Source: Strigops habroptila (lineage: Eukaryota; Chordata; Aves; Psittaciformes; Psittacidae). Taken from it: a DNA stretch of 64,000 nucleotides. The stretch's first letter is position 1. Every line of letters begins with the position of its first letter. The notes under the pieces are model-generated. The model had not been told where the DNA came from. It saw only the letters and a list, made by a program, of their open reading frames with translations, and ran no database searches. Location: positions 39,288,305 through 39,352,304 of the forward strand of contig NC_044277.2 in assembly GCF_004027225.2 (NCBI RefSeq), read 5' to 3'. Shown here piece after piece: positions 36,927 to 47,945 of the stretch. The translations under genes and the position numbers were made by a program.

Positions 36927-38026
36927 CTATTCTATTTCTAATTCAGCAAGGCATGGGAGATGTCCCTCCTCCCTTCTCAATTTGGGACACTGCCTTTTCC
37001 AGTGCCCTTCCTGTTTACAAAAAGCACACTGATTAGCCCTTACCCTATTACTAGGAGCCCTCATGTTACAACCCCGAAAGGATTCTTTCCATGCACCTTG
37101 AGTTTTTCCATCTCCCTGATAGTTTCATTTCCCCAAGGCCACAATGGTCACGAGTGATTGTTTGACCTAACTTGGCTGCAGTGCGTCTAACATTAAATCA
37201 GTATCATCCCAATCCAGGTCTAGGGCTTTAGTGAAGGTTGTGTATTTCTTTGCCACGCCTGCGGGATTATCTCTATAGGTCCTTGCTATCGCTTTCCAAC
37301 TTTCTAAGTCTCCCATAGAGAAATTAACCTTTAGCCTCATGGGTCCCTCAGGTCCCGCAGCTTCCCTAAGGGGGGCTTGTATTACGCCTTTATCTTTTAC
37401 TATAGGCGAAGCCGATCAAGCTCGCAACTTGGCCCATATTCTCCTGCTTTGCGGCGAAAAGGACGGTGAGGGGGAGTTTTGTTGCCTTCCCCTCTCCTTT
37501 TGTCACCCATGCTCCAGAGATGGGGGAGGAGTTAATGCTTTTTCTGCAGTTTCCCTGGGACTAACAAAATCTTCTGTCATTTCCTCAGGCCCCTCCTCCT
37601 TGTATTTCAAGCACTTGTGGCCTATAGAGCATGATGAGCAACACCGCTTCAACTTCCCTACTCCTTGCTTCTTATTCTCTCTTTCTAGAGTTAATACAAA
37701 TGGATCTTTGAATGCAATGTTTATCCCACACTCTTTCTGCCACTCTGGATGGTGTCTGAGCATGAAAAAACGTATCTGCGTACAGGACTTCATGCCACTT
37801 TCCTTCCCTTCCTAAGGAGGGCACTAACTGTAGCATCATATCGTAGTTTAAGGATTCATTTTCTGGCCATTTTTCTCCCCCTTCCAATTCATACAATGGC
37901 CACCACTAGTTACAATATTTTATCAATGCCTTTTTGCTCATGCTTCCTCCCCCATTTCCTTCCAGTGTGTTAAGATGCATCCCAGGGGACTTTTAGCATT
38001 AAATTTTGACTTTCCTGGTTTCCCAT
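36927..38026 (-). pseudogene. gag: Endogenous retroviral gag remnant
   Basis: Starts with ATG at 38026-38024, giving MGNQESQN with Gly2 as a myristoylation-type start. It stops after 18 codons in that frame; the expected matrix block (GCILTHWKE) continues in another frame, so a frameshift is present. Capsid sequence is recognisable near 37325-37176 (DLESWKAIARTYRDNP, then DLMLDAL). One zinc knuckle, CAFCKQEGHWKRQC, lies at 37028-36987. The frame ends at an amber codon (36929-36927) followed by G-rich sequence, as in gammaretroviral gag-pol readthrough. Confidence 0.9.
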
Positions 38027-38931
38027 TTTCACTTGCTTTGTGATAATATCACATCCCAATTGTGCTTGTGTTACTTGTGCACTCACTCTATGTTACTTTC
38101 GCTTCATTTGTCTCCGGCTGTTTCCCTCACGAGGGAACAGAACTGCGGATCGGAACTCCACAGTCGCTTCATACCTAATTGTATGTCTCTCACATACGTT
38201 TACTCATTCCGTATCATGCAGTTATAGTTCAATACCTAGCTCTTGTACCAGCAAATGCTGAACTATTTCTAATTGGATTTCGTAAACCAGGTTGTCTTTC
38301 CCTCATATCAAATTTCCCAAGAAATGCACACTGATTACAGATAACACAAAAATGGATGAACACTTTCTACATTTAATGTAGAGTGATAATCCTACCAAGT
38401 CTACAGCACCATCCTCTATGGATTCTTCAACATACGTTTAGTCACTGCTTAAAGATAGACTAGAAAACAGAGTAGCATTTACTGTGAGACAGACGTTATT
38501 CAGGGTACCAAATTCAAACGCTTAAAACATATCCATACATAATAAGTTAGCAGGCTGATAACAGCTAAGATTGCACAAATTCCAACCTCTACCCACACAC
38601 ATGCCAAATCGGGACTACAGCCCGGAATCTGGGCAGGTGGGACTTTAACCAGCAATCCACACAAACAACAATGGGGACTCTAACTCCAAGCACCTGTGTA
38701 CCGCTAGCACGTTGGTGCTGCAACACCCAGTGTATGACTTATGGGTAGCCCAAAATCACAAACTAAGAATTTCCTTCAAAGTAAGGTAGTGCTTTGAAGT
38801 TGCGTACCTGTCTCAGGGTCTTGTCCGTTCCTGCGATGATCCAACGGAGACCGGGGAGTCTCTCCGGAGAATTCTCCAGGGGTGCCCTGAGGATCCCCAG
38901 CCCCAGAGGGTCTCACAGCCAAACAGACAGT

Positions 38932-38949
38932 CTCCTGCCTGGCTCGCCA
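38932..38949 (-). other. Primer-binding site, tRNA-Arg type
   Basis: The minus strand reads TGGCGAGCCAGGCAGGAG three bases after the 5' LTR. Its complement matches the 3' end of vertebrate tRNA-Arg(ACG), recalled as CTCCTGGCTGGCTCGCCA, at 17 of 18 positions. Confidence 0.75.
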
Positions 38950-38952
38950 ACT

Positions 38953-39528
38953 TGATTCAAAGAAATCACTCCACAGTATGCACTGTAAAGCAAAGCACAA
39001 ACCTTTACTGGTGCCAGGAGCATGTGGGGGTTCAAACCTCCATATGCATGTCCAAAGAACAGTAAATCTTAGGGGCTCTTTTATACCTACTTTTCATCTT
39101 GATGTAATTTTATCTAAAGCATACATTCAGACAATTCGGTAAGTTACATAACTTGTGGTTTTCTTATCCTATTGCGCACTTGGGTCAAGGCTACAACGAT
39201 AGTCTATGGGTTAGTATTAATCAGGATTCTTACAGCTGTTTACCTTTTAGCTTAGTATTATTGATTAACTGCTAATACCTGCAAGCTACATGTTTGGTTC
39301 TTTGTTCAAATTGTTAGCATATTTTGCCATTAGGGATATCCCTGCTTATAAGCAACTTAAAGAAGCAGACGCAAGGCTGCCTACGCACCTGAGTTCTAAC
39401 TTATTGTATATCATGCCTTACCAGGAGGGCAGGTCCTTACTTGCAGACGGGTTTCTATTAAGTGTGCACAGTTATACTCTTCCTAAATAGCAAAGTTATG
39501 TCAACTAAGGCCTAATGGCTTTGTCTCA
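38953..39528 (-). repeat. 5' LTR of the provirus
   Basis: 576 bp with TG...CA ends. It holds an intact TATAAAAG box on the minus strand at 39085-39078, with transcription directed toward gag and toward the CHCHD7 coding exons. It is flanked on the right by AGAT (39529-39532), the second copy of the target duplication. Confidence 0.93.
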
Positions 39529-41275
39529 AGATGAAGGTTCTTCTTTGGGCAGGAGTAAGCTATTCCAGGTGAATAACCCTAAGATTTTGCACCTTGTACA
39601 AGTATACTTTCCTGGTGCTTGAAGTATTGGGGGTTTTTTGTATTCTACATGTTTGTTTCCTACAAATGGGCCTTTTAAAGAACAGCATCAGGAAACCCTT
39701 CCATCTCCCTTTGAGAACTATCCAGCGTCGAAGCTAACTTTACCGATCAGACAAGCATTTGTTGTTTTTTTTTTTTTTTGTGGCTGTAAGAGGATTTTCG
39801 ATCAGGCACTTCCAACTCAAATGGAAGCATGCACACGTAGAACACAGTAGCATCACCTCAGACTTGAAGGGAGGGGAGGATTAGTAGAAAGCAAAAGCAG
39901 CATATCACAATGGCTCATCTAAGTCAGCAGGACAGACAGAACATTTGTAGAGATTGCTTTGTGCCTCTGTTGTAACTCTGGTATTAGAGGTGCAAGTACC
40001 ACCTAAGCAGACATGCCTCAAGGTGTGCGGTACTAGACTGACTTCAGCCTCACTCTCTGAGAGGCTATTTGTGAGTCATAAGATGCATCACCATCAGTGT
40101 TCATTATACAAGCTGCAATTAACATTTTCAGTTTGATTATACTACCAGAGTCTGCAACCATGCCCAGTTTAAGGAACAATGCACACAATAGATCAAATAG
40201 GTACTTAGTGAACAGGCAGTTCAGGTTCTCATGAAGCTGCTTTAAAGTAGGCAAAAGCTTAAACATACTTAGTGCTACCAAAGACGTCTGACCACTCCTG
40301 CGCGTGTTCCTCCCTCCTCCGCTCCCAAGTACTTCAGGGTTTGAAACATTATCAGCTAGAAGGGCAAGCAGGTCACACTGAAACGCTGCAGTGTGATTGA
40401 ATGAGCAGTTGGGCAGGAAGCAAGCCTTCCCCTCCAGTTCTTACACATGCACAGGCTTCCCTTCCTGCTTGCTGACTGCAGGTCTGAACCCAACCACAAC
40501 CAAAGGCTTGTCTATGCCACAGTTCTTAATTACGCTTTAACACATTAACAGTTGTAAACTGTACCATAGAGAAATGAATTTGTTGCTAGCGCTCTTTAAC
40601 CCTAGGGCTTTTTCAATTCATAAACCATCAGGATATTTTTCTATAGGCTTCCTCCCATTGAAAGTGTTTGAGTTTTTTTAAACGCATATATACATAGAAA
40701 ATTGCTAATTATGCTGCAATACAGCCCAGCTAATTAAACCTTAAACCCCGGAGCGAAGGCCGTATAAAAACCTTACAGTTTTTATCGCTGTTACAGCGGA
40801 CGAGCGGGGGGCGGGAGGGGGCAGCCGGCGGCTCCGGACGCTCGGCACCGCTGAGCCCGCAGCTCAGCTTCCATAAGGCTGGGGGGCAAGTCAGGTGCGG
40901 GCAGGCCGCCACCGGGACGGCCACAGCAGGCGTCCACCACCCAGCCCCGCCGCCGGGGCCGGGGGCGGCTGTCCGGAGGAGCGCGGTGCTCTGTCCCCTC
41001 ACAGCCCAGCCCAGCCCCGGGCCCCTCCGCCCGCCTCGCGCGGGGAACGACCGTTAGCACCAACGGCCACCGGTGCCCCAACGGCCGCCGCGCGCGCAGA
41101 CTCCCCTCAGCACCACCTGCCGCCAGCAAGCGGTGCCCGGGCCCCGCCGCCGGGCCCAGGCGAACAGGCGAGCGAGCCTTCCCCCTCTCCCGGCAGGGAA
41201 GGCGAAGCGGCGCCCGGCCGCAGGCAACGGTAGGCGGGCGGGCGGGCAGCGCGGGTCGGCTGCGGCAGCACTCAC

Positions 41276-41450
41276 CTCGATCCCCGGCCGTGTCCGCGGG
41301 AGCCCCGGGCGGGAGGGGGGCAGCCCGTCTCCAATTCGAAAGACGTCAGCGGCTCGGGCAGCCCGCTTAAGTATGGGCGCAGCCTACCCCGCTCCCGGCC
41401 TCGCGGCTCCCCCCCGGCCCAGCGCCGCCGCCGCCCACGCCCCGGCGGCG
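41276..41450 (-). other. CHCHD7: CHCHD7 non-coding exon 1 (approximate 5' end)
   Basis: The minus strand has GGGGATCGAG followed by GTGAGTGCTG, a consensus donor at 41276/41275, inside the CpG island. It is the best candidate for the 5' UTR exon that splices to 29625. The right boundary (transcription start) is a guess. Confidence 0.6.
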
Positions 41451-41599
41451 CTGAGTGGCAGCGCCTGCCCGCCAATGGCGGCGGCGGCGGGACCGCCCCG
41501 GCCTTGAGCGGCGCCTCCTTCCACCAACGGGGCGGGCGGCGCGGGCCGCAGGCGCCGGCGGCGGGGCGCGGCCGCGGCCCTGACTGACTGGGGGAGGCG

Positions 41600-41826
41600 T
41601 CCAACCCGCGGTGCGTGTGGGCGGCGGGCGGTGTGGGCGCGGCGTGTGCGGCAGGCTGGGCTGCACCGCAGCGCATACACTACAATGGCTGCTGGAAAGA
41701 CGGGAAAGCAAACAATTTCCAGGCCCGCCGCGTCCAGCCCGAAATATGGGGAAAAAATTACAGAAAAATCGGAGAACACTGTAAAGGGTGGAAACGGGGC
41801 GCAGAGGGGATGCTGAGGCTCCCGCG
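41600..41826 (+). other. PLAG1: Candidate PLAG1 non-coding exon 1
   Basis: The plus strand ends in CCCGCG followed by GTGAGTCTGC, a good donor at 41826/41827. Position and direction fit the first, untranslated exon of PLAG1, a C2H2 zinc-finger transcription factor whose coding exons are the last ones of the gene. It contains a 43-codon open frame (41685-41816). An ACTACAA element (41679-41685) overlaps the ATG and resembles part of the ZNF143/THAP11 site. Other donors (GTAAGT at 42748, GTAACA near 42971) could end alternative first exons. Assignment is by synteny only. Confidence 0.6.
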
Positions 41827-42810
41827 GTGAGTCTGCTGCGGGTTTGGGGGGCAGGCGCCGGGGTTTAGCAGGGAAATATCAGGGTTATTTAAATTATGAA
41901 GGGGGAGGAGGAGAAGGAGGGGGGAGAGGAGAGAGGAGCAGCGAGCAGTGAGGAAAAGTTTGTGTTAACCATCCCTCCCTTCCATCCCTCTCCCCCCCCT
42001 CGTCTCCCGCAGCCCCCCACCGCCCCGCGTCGGACTCCCCCGGAGGGGAAGAGCCGGGGAGGGGAGGCGAGGCGAGCGGTGCCCCCCCCTTCCCCTCCCT
42101 CGGAGGGAGAAAGAGATGATTTTGAGGAAAAAAAGCCCTCTCTCAGGAGTTTCCTCCACTCCTCCCCTCCCTCCCTCCCCGCGGCGCTATGTTGGTTCGC
42201 GAGCGAGCGGGCGAGGCAGCGGTCTGCCCGGGGGACGGCAGGAGGGCGCGGGGTGCCCGCCGCCGCCGACCCCCGCGGCGGGCCGGGGCTGGGGCCGGGG
42301 CCGGCGCCGCGGCATTGGGGCAGGGGCAGGAGCAGGAGCTGCGCGGCCGCCCCCTCCCCTCCTCGCCTCTCCGGAGCCTGTGCTGTGAATGCAATGACAG
42401 CGGCGAGAGCGGCGAGAGGGAGCGGAAGACATTAGAGACCGCGGTGCCGAAAAATGAGGGAAAAAATTAATATAAATTCGCCCCCCGCATCAAACCGGCC
42501 GAATTTCGCACAGAAATTTCCCCCGTGGACCCGGCTACCCGTGGGGTGTCCCCCGGACCTGGCGGCTGCGTCTTTGGGGGGATCCGGAGTGACTTTGGGG
42601 CACTCGACTCCCCTTTCCCGTCGTTTTTTGGACAAAAGTTTTTTTTTTCGTAATAAAGAAACGAATTTGCCTGCTCTCCCCCTCCGAGTGGCCCAGAAGC
42701 TTTTCCCTTCCCCATCGGTGTGTGTTTAGAGAAAAGTGTGGACCCAAGTAAGTGCTGAGTCGTGTTGCATTGGGGAGGGGGGTTTGCTAACTGAAAGCAG
42801 GAGAGATCCG

Positions 42811-42837
42811 GAGAGAGAGAGAGAGAGAGAGAGAGAG
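42811..42837. repeat. (GA)n microsatellite
   Basis: About 13 uninterrupted GA units just right of the CpG island. It is probably in the first PLAG1 intron or in an alternative first exon. Confidence 0.95.
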
Positions 42838-43278
42838 CAGGGACAGCTTGTTGTCAGTATCATAAACAACCAAAATGGAGGGAGAACTGAGGCATATAAC
42901 AAAATAAAAATCAGAAAAAAATGCCAAAAAATACCTAAAAATCGGGGCTGCTCCCCCTTTTCTTCCTCAAGGTAACAGAATAAAACCCGTGTCTTCCCGA
43001 GACCGTTTTAAGGTTTCAGGGAGCAAGGAGTTAATATTTATTATTTTTTTTTGTTGATGAATTCTTTGAAAAGGCAAAAGCCTCTTATAACTCGCCACCG
43101 ACAATGAGAAAACGTGAAAATCCCTTTCAGGAGAGAGAGGTAGGGGGAGATGATAGTGCAGAAAGTGCATAACTTGGGGGTAATGTGGAGTGATCCTAGA
43201 TAAGATAAATGCTGTATGTGCTGTTTTATAACTTCCTTTTAAAATGCTTTTTTGTATGTTTGGGGGGTTTGCGGAGGT

Positions 43279-43388
43279 GGGGGCTCCCTTCTTTTCCTCT
43301 GTATTTTTCTTTCTTTCTTTCTTTCTTTCTTTTATTCCCCCCCCCTCCCCTTTTCTTTTTTTTTCTTTTTTTTCTTTTTTTTTTCCTC
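43279..43388. repeat. Polypyrimidine tract with (CTTT)n
   Basis: About 110 bases that are almost all C or T on the plus strand. They include (CTTT) repeats at about 43308-43333, a run of C and long T runs. It is a simple-sequence tract with no coding content. Confidence 0.9.
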
Positions 43389-46300
43389 CCCGGACCGGAA
43401 TGTAATGCCTTTGTAGTGTCACTTTCCTGATCTAATTAGGATGTGTGAGGCAAAGAGTAAACCTTTCCGGTTTATAAAGTGCATTTTCGTTGCCTTTGAA
43501 TTTCCAGTTTTCCTGGTGGCTCCCTCCTCTCTTTAAACCGAATTCTTCAGAGTAGTGTGGAGTTGAGGTAATGCTCCATAGGGAAAGCAGAGAGGGCTCA
43601 GGCACAGGGCACCTCTTCTGCGGGTGGTTGCTGATTTCCCTGTCACGTTCAGTTCACCTGTTTCTCCTACAAAGAATGTGTTCTGCAGTCTCCTCGTTTT
43701 ATTTATGTAAAATAATGATGCCTCATCTCGCCTCACATTGAAGTTAATGCGAAAGTGCTGCTGATGTTGGTTCCACGTGGGATCAGGGACATAGCAGGGC
43801 ATTTTAAAGAGACAGCTTCTCTTTTCCTAGGGTTATCATCACCTCTGCAGCACCTCTGCCTCTAGCAGAGGGATGGTTCGTTGTTTATTTTTGTAATGGA
43901 AAGGTATCAAATCGGCCCTGGTCTGATAAATTAAGGCAGGATAATAGGGGAAAACGTGCAGACTTGTTTGGATCAAAGCAATTCTTTTGTGTGTAGCAGG
44001 TCTTCAGGGGAGTTTTCTTGGTGTGTCAATTAAAATGCTGCGTTTTGGAGAGCGTTTTTTTGGAATGGGTGTCACAGAAATGAAATGGTCTCAGGTTGTT
44101 TAATATTAAAACCTGGTGCTGTTCTGCTGGCTAGGAGCTCCCTGGGAGGAGACTTGTGTGCATAGGGCAATTTCACAGACATTTTGCAAAAGTTGCAAAG
44201 TGCATTATTTTTACTTTGAATAAGTTCAGTTTTGTTGGGGACACCTGAGTTTGTTGAAAAGTATTGTGGAGCTGGTTCTATACTTAAATTTTCTGAACAG
44301 CCCCAAAAGGTTTGGAAAATAGTGAAAATAACTGTAGGTTTTATTTGGCCAGAGTAGGGGCTTTTTACAAGTACACCTCAGCTGTGTAATTATAGCATCA
44401 CTTGGAAGAGTTGCTTCTGGCTTTGTTTAAAAAAAGAAAAATCATCCTAACTGTGGTCTAGTTTCATGTGTATGTGTGCGTGCATGCGTGCTTTTAGCAT
44501 GGGTTCTGGCTGATACAGTTTTTTTGCTCAATTTTTAACTTGTAAATGTTGGACTATAATGATGTGAAATGCTCTGCTTGTCCCTACGTATCTTAATTTT
44601 CACTGACATTTTCTATTTAAGAAATTTGCAGTCTCTTAACATGGCAATTTGATATCTTTATGTGGAGTTACGGTGTTTCCTTTACATGTGCCTTGTTTTC
44701 GTAGTCTTTGTATTTAATTTGAGATTAAAAATTGAATACAGGTATGTGGTTCTCAAGAGGGAAGATGGAGTACTGAACTTGTGGGGAGGCTATTTCAGCA
44801 AATGTTTTTTTTTGAACTTGTGAAAGTTGAGTATCAGTTGTGATAGCTCTCTGTGTTGAATAGCATGTGTTTGCAAATGATCTGTACCTTTTCTGCAAGT
44901 GTGACCAAAGAAGCTGTTGTATAGTAGTTGTTGACTAGGATAGTCTTGTGGTTAGAGATTTTGGAAGAAATCTCAAAGTTTTCCAGTGACTCACAGTTGT
45001 GAAAATTAAATCACATTAACTACTCTTAGGCTAGAAAAAAAAAGGGCTCATTAAGGAAGACAGATTAATCAGTTTGTATAAAGGAATGAAATTTAACATT
45101 TTTCCAATGCTTGTTTTTTATGGTTTAGAGATCTCTTTTATAGTTAAAAAGAATTCATACTTCAAAGTTCCTTTCCAAATATTTCATACATTGATCTCTT
45201 CTTTTTATTGACTGAAGTAACAGTATCCTGAAATGCACAGAAATTTGATGAATTAATAGCAGCACACCATGTGTTGGTGTTTTTGATGTACCAGGGTAGG
45301 TAGATACTAGTAGATGTGAAGAACTAACTTTATTAATAAAGTAGTTAATGGTACTAAAAGCAATATTTAAGAACTCCTCAAATACTGTGACTGTGACCAT
45401 CAGTGTAAAGTGTTTAATGTGTTAGTACATTTTTACCTAATTAAGAGCTTTTAAATCATTAATATTGTAATGCTGAAAATAGGCATAGGCATTGGTAAGA
45501 ACATGAAAGAAGCACATGTTCTAGAGTGTCTTTCTTGACTTACAGTTATGTATTACAAAGTAAATTCAAGGTATCCAATCACAGTATAAAATCAGGACAT
45601 AGGGATGATGAGGAGGAAAGGGTGTTCTCACAAAATTTGATACTCTCCTAAACTGGGTTTAATTTTAAGGTATAATCCAGATGGGGATAATAATAGCAGA
45701 AGATAAATGTTGTTTAGGATTGTTTGTTACAAACTCACTCTCTTTTTTGTAGAAAACTGAATTCTTCTTGCAGGGATGATGTGGTGTTTAATAAAATCAG
45801 AAGTAACTTTCAAAGCTTCTTTACTTCTAAGAGTTAAGATTATCATCTGTATTATATGTTGCTTTGATTCTATACATTGTTCAGTATGATTTTTTCAAGA
45901 TTTTCTAAAATCTAAACACCTGAGGAAACAAATATGATGGGCTGTTGTTGCCAAAGTTACCCTACTTTTTGTAGGTAAACTGGGGAGTTATAAATATATT
46001 AAAATCCTTCTCAGACACTTACCACTCCTATTCAATAATGCTTAAAAGTTAATAATTACAGTATTCTACAACAGTACAGCAAACACAGGAACCTAAATTG
46101 ACATGCATTCATCTTTTCTTGAATGCTTAGTTCAAGTGTCTCTTGGTGTATACTTTTCATTTGGTGATTACCCTGAAAAATGAGTTTCCCAGTGTAGGAC
46201 TTTGAGATTTAAATTAAGAAACTTTTTAAAGTTTGTGTAATTCCAAAAGGAACTGCAGACAAAGTGCAGGCATTTCTAATGGTTGTCCATCTCTGCAGCT

Positions 46301-47877
46301 AGTCAGTCAAAATGGTGCCCTTAAGTCTCCTCCTTTCAGGGTAGTGCAAGTGTTTTAAAATTAATGGGTTAAAGAGGGCACTGCTCATGTTCTAAATAAA
46401 CCACTGTTTGTAACTGTTCATGGTTATTTTGTTAAAAGAGATGTTTTACTTTAGAGTCTAAAGCATGAGTGTTTTAACTTTTGTATCTAGAACCTCTTAC
46501 ATATTTAAAACAAGGTTTTGTCAGAAAGTACCTTTTGGGAGGGTTCTTGAACAAGTTTATCTCTTTACAAAGGGGAGATACTCTGGAAAACGTGAAATAT
46601 ATTAGAGCAATTAGACCATTCTCAAATCAGTGTAGAGTTAAAAGGACCTAGTAGCCACCACCACCAAAGTGAGAGAGCACTTGTTTTCAAGGAGATACTC
46701 TCCAAATACCTGCTACTACTGAGGATTTAGCTTACATTGCTTTTGAAAGAAATGTGTGTTGTCTATCCACTGAACTGTTAAGCATCTTTAACCAATTACC
46801 AAATGTTTAGGTAGCCTTAAAAAACTATTTTAAAATAATTCAAATATTAGAACAAAGTAACATTTTGTATTGATCAAATGTAAAATGTTTAAATTTCTGA
46901 AGTGTAAGGGATTTTTTTTTTCATTTATCTGAAGATTTTCATAGTAGAAGGTTGTGTATTTTTCCTGCTAATAAAAAAATCACGTATAGAATTTAATTAA
47001 ATTTATATTAATTTTTAAATTGTACGAACTTGTAATTTGAGTGTAAAACATCGATTAACTACCAATATAATCACTTATACAGCTGCCTATATTTTATTTT
47101 TAATTTTTCAAGGAATATAGTGACCCTTTATCTGAAACTCAATAGATTGCAGTTACTAATGCATTTTAAATGAATAGTTGTCCACCAGACATCAAATGTG
47201 AAAAGTTCTAATTGTAGGCAAGTTATGAAAGCCTAATATTGAACAGAACTGGTCACCACTACTGCAAGTTCAGTTTTACTTTTATTTAGATTGGCTTGTT
47301 AAAGTGTTTTTTGTCTGCTTGAGTATCAGTGTTCACCTGTTATTGTCTCATCTTAGAAGGACGAATTAGCAGAAATGAATAGAATTAGATGAGGGGGTTA
47401 AATTTTTTACAAGATATAACATATTTTTAAAAACAGTTATGTGATAATAGTTATAAAGTATGGGGCCTTCTCATAGGATATAATAAAATTTTTAATATTT
47501 AAGTGGACCCTAAGTGTCTTGTAAACAGTTACTGTAGGATCATGGCATTAAAATTAACCACTGTACATAGCAGGGTTTTGAGATGACTGCGTAAGTACAT
47601 GCTTAACAGTGAAAAGTGGGAAAGCTTATATTGTTATTCTCACGTTGAAGAAATAAATCCGTTCCTATTATAGCCGCCTTTCTAATAACTTCTGTCCCTT
47701 TCCTAATTCACTGTCTGTCCATAGTGTAGAGATACCTTGTCAAATACATTAAAATACATGGCCAGAGCGATGGGCTATTTTATGCGTGCCCAGCTATGGT
47801 GGTTTTAATAGACTTACAAGGGGGCACAAAGGAAGTAGAATGTGGCCCAGTGTGCATAATCTTATTTTATTTGTTTA

Positions 47878-47945
47878 AAGGAAAAATAAAAAAACAAAAC
47901 AAAACCCCCAAAAAATCCTCTCAAAAAAAAAAAAACCCCAACAAA
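47878..47945. repeat. A-rich low-complexity tract
   Basis: Runs of A broken by C (AAAACAAAAC, AAAACCCCC). Low-complexity sequence without recognisable parent element. Confidence 0.7.

Larger units (their letters stand above)
30688..39528 (-). mobile_element. Full-length gammaretrovirus-like endogenous provirus, defective
   Basis: An 8.84-kb provirus on the minus strand: 5' LTR (38953-39528), tRNA-Arg-type primer site, gag, pol and env remnants, polypurine tract and 3' LTR (30688-31263). The Gag start Met-Gly, a single CCHC knuckle, an amber codon at the end of gag and the YVDD reverse transcriptase are gammaretroviral in style, as is the 4-bp AGAT duplication. All three genes contain stops or frameshifts, so no intact viral protein can be made. 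The LTRs differ at about 30 of 576 positions by my count (about 5%). This suggests an insertion on the order of ten million years old if avian neutral rates apply. It lies sense to CHCHD7. Confidence 0.95.
29626..41275 (-). other. CHCHD7: CHCHD7 intron 1 (hosts a provirus)
   Basis: An 11.6-kb intron between the non-coding first exon in the CpG island and the exon with the start codon. About 8.8 kb of it is the provirus at 30688-39528. The rest is ordinary AT-rich sequence with a short (ACC)n run at 29761-29780. Without the provirus the intron would be about 2.8 kb. Confidence 0.8.
40730..42650. promoter_or_regulatory. CpG island with head-to-head CHCHD7/PLAG1 promoter
   Basis: Strong rise in GC and CpG density against AT-rich flanks, with many GGGCGG-type boxes. 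An inverted or forward CCAAT lies at 41472-41476 next to a (CGG)n run. Opposing splice donors leave the island on both strands: GTGAGT on minus after 41276 and GTGAGT on plus from 41827. In mammals CHCHD7 and PLAG1 are transcribed divergently from one such island, so the arrangement is expected here. Start sites themselves are not determined. Confidence 0.85.

Noticed and set aside
37339-37815. 158-codon plus-strand open frame
   Set aside because: It is antisense to the proviral gag remnant, whose minus-strand frames carry recognisable matrix and capsid sequence. No domain is seen in the plus frame.
40757-40770. GTATAAAAACC resembling a TATA box
   Set aside because: It lies inside CHCHD7 intron 1 at the island edge and no exon or frame follows it in a sensible position. 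CpG-island promoters rarely rely on TATA.
40791-42435. Many long GC-rich open frames (up to 179 codons) on both strands
   Set aside because: They lie in the CpG island, where stop codons are rare. Translations are low-complexity Pro/Ala/Arg/Gly, and different frames on both strands are equally open.
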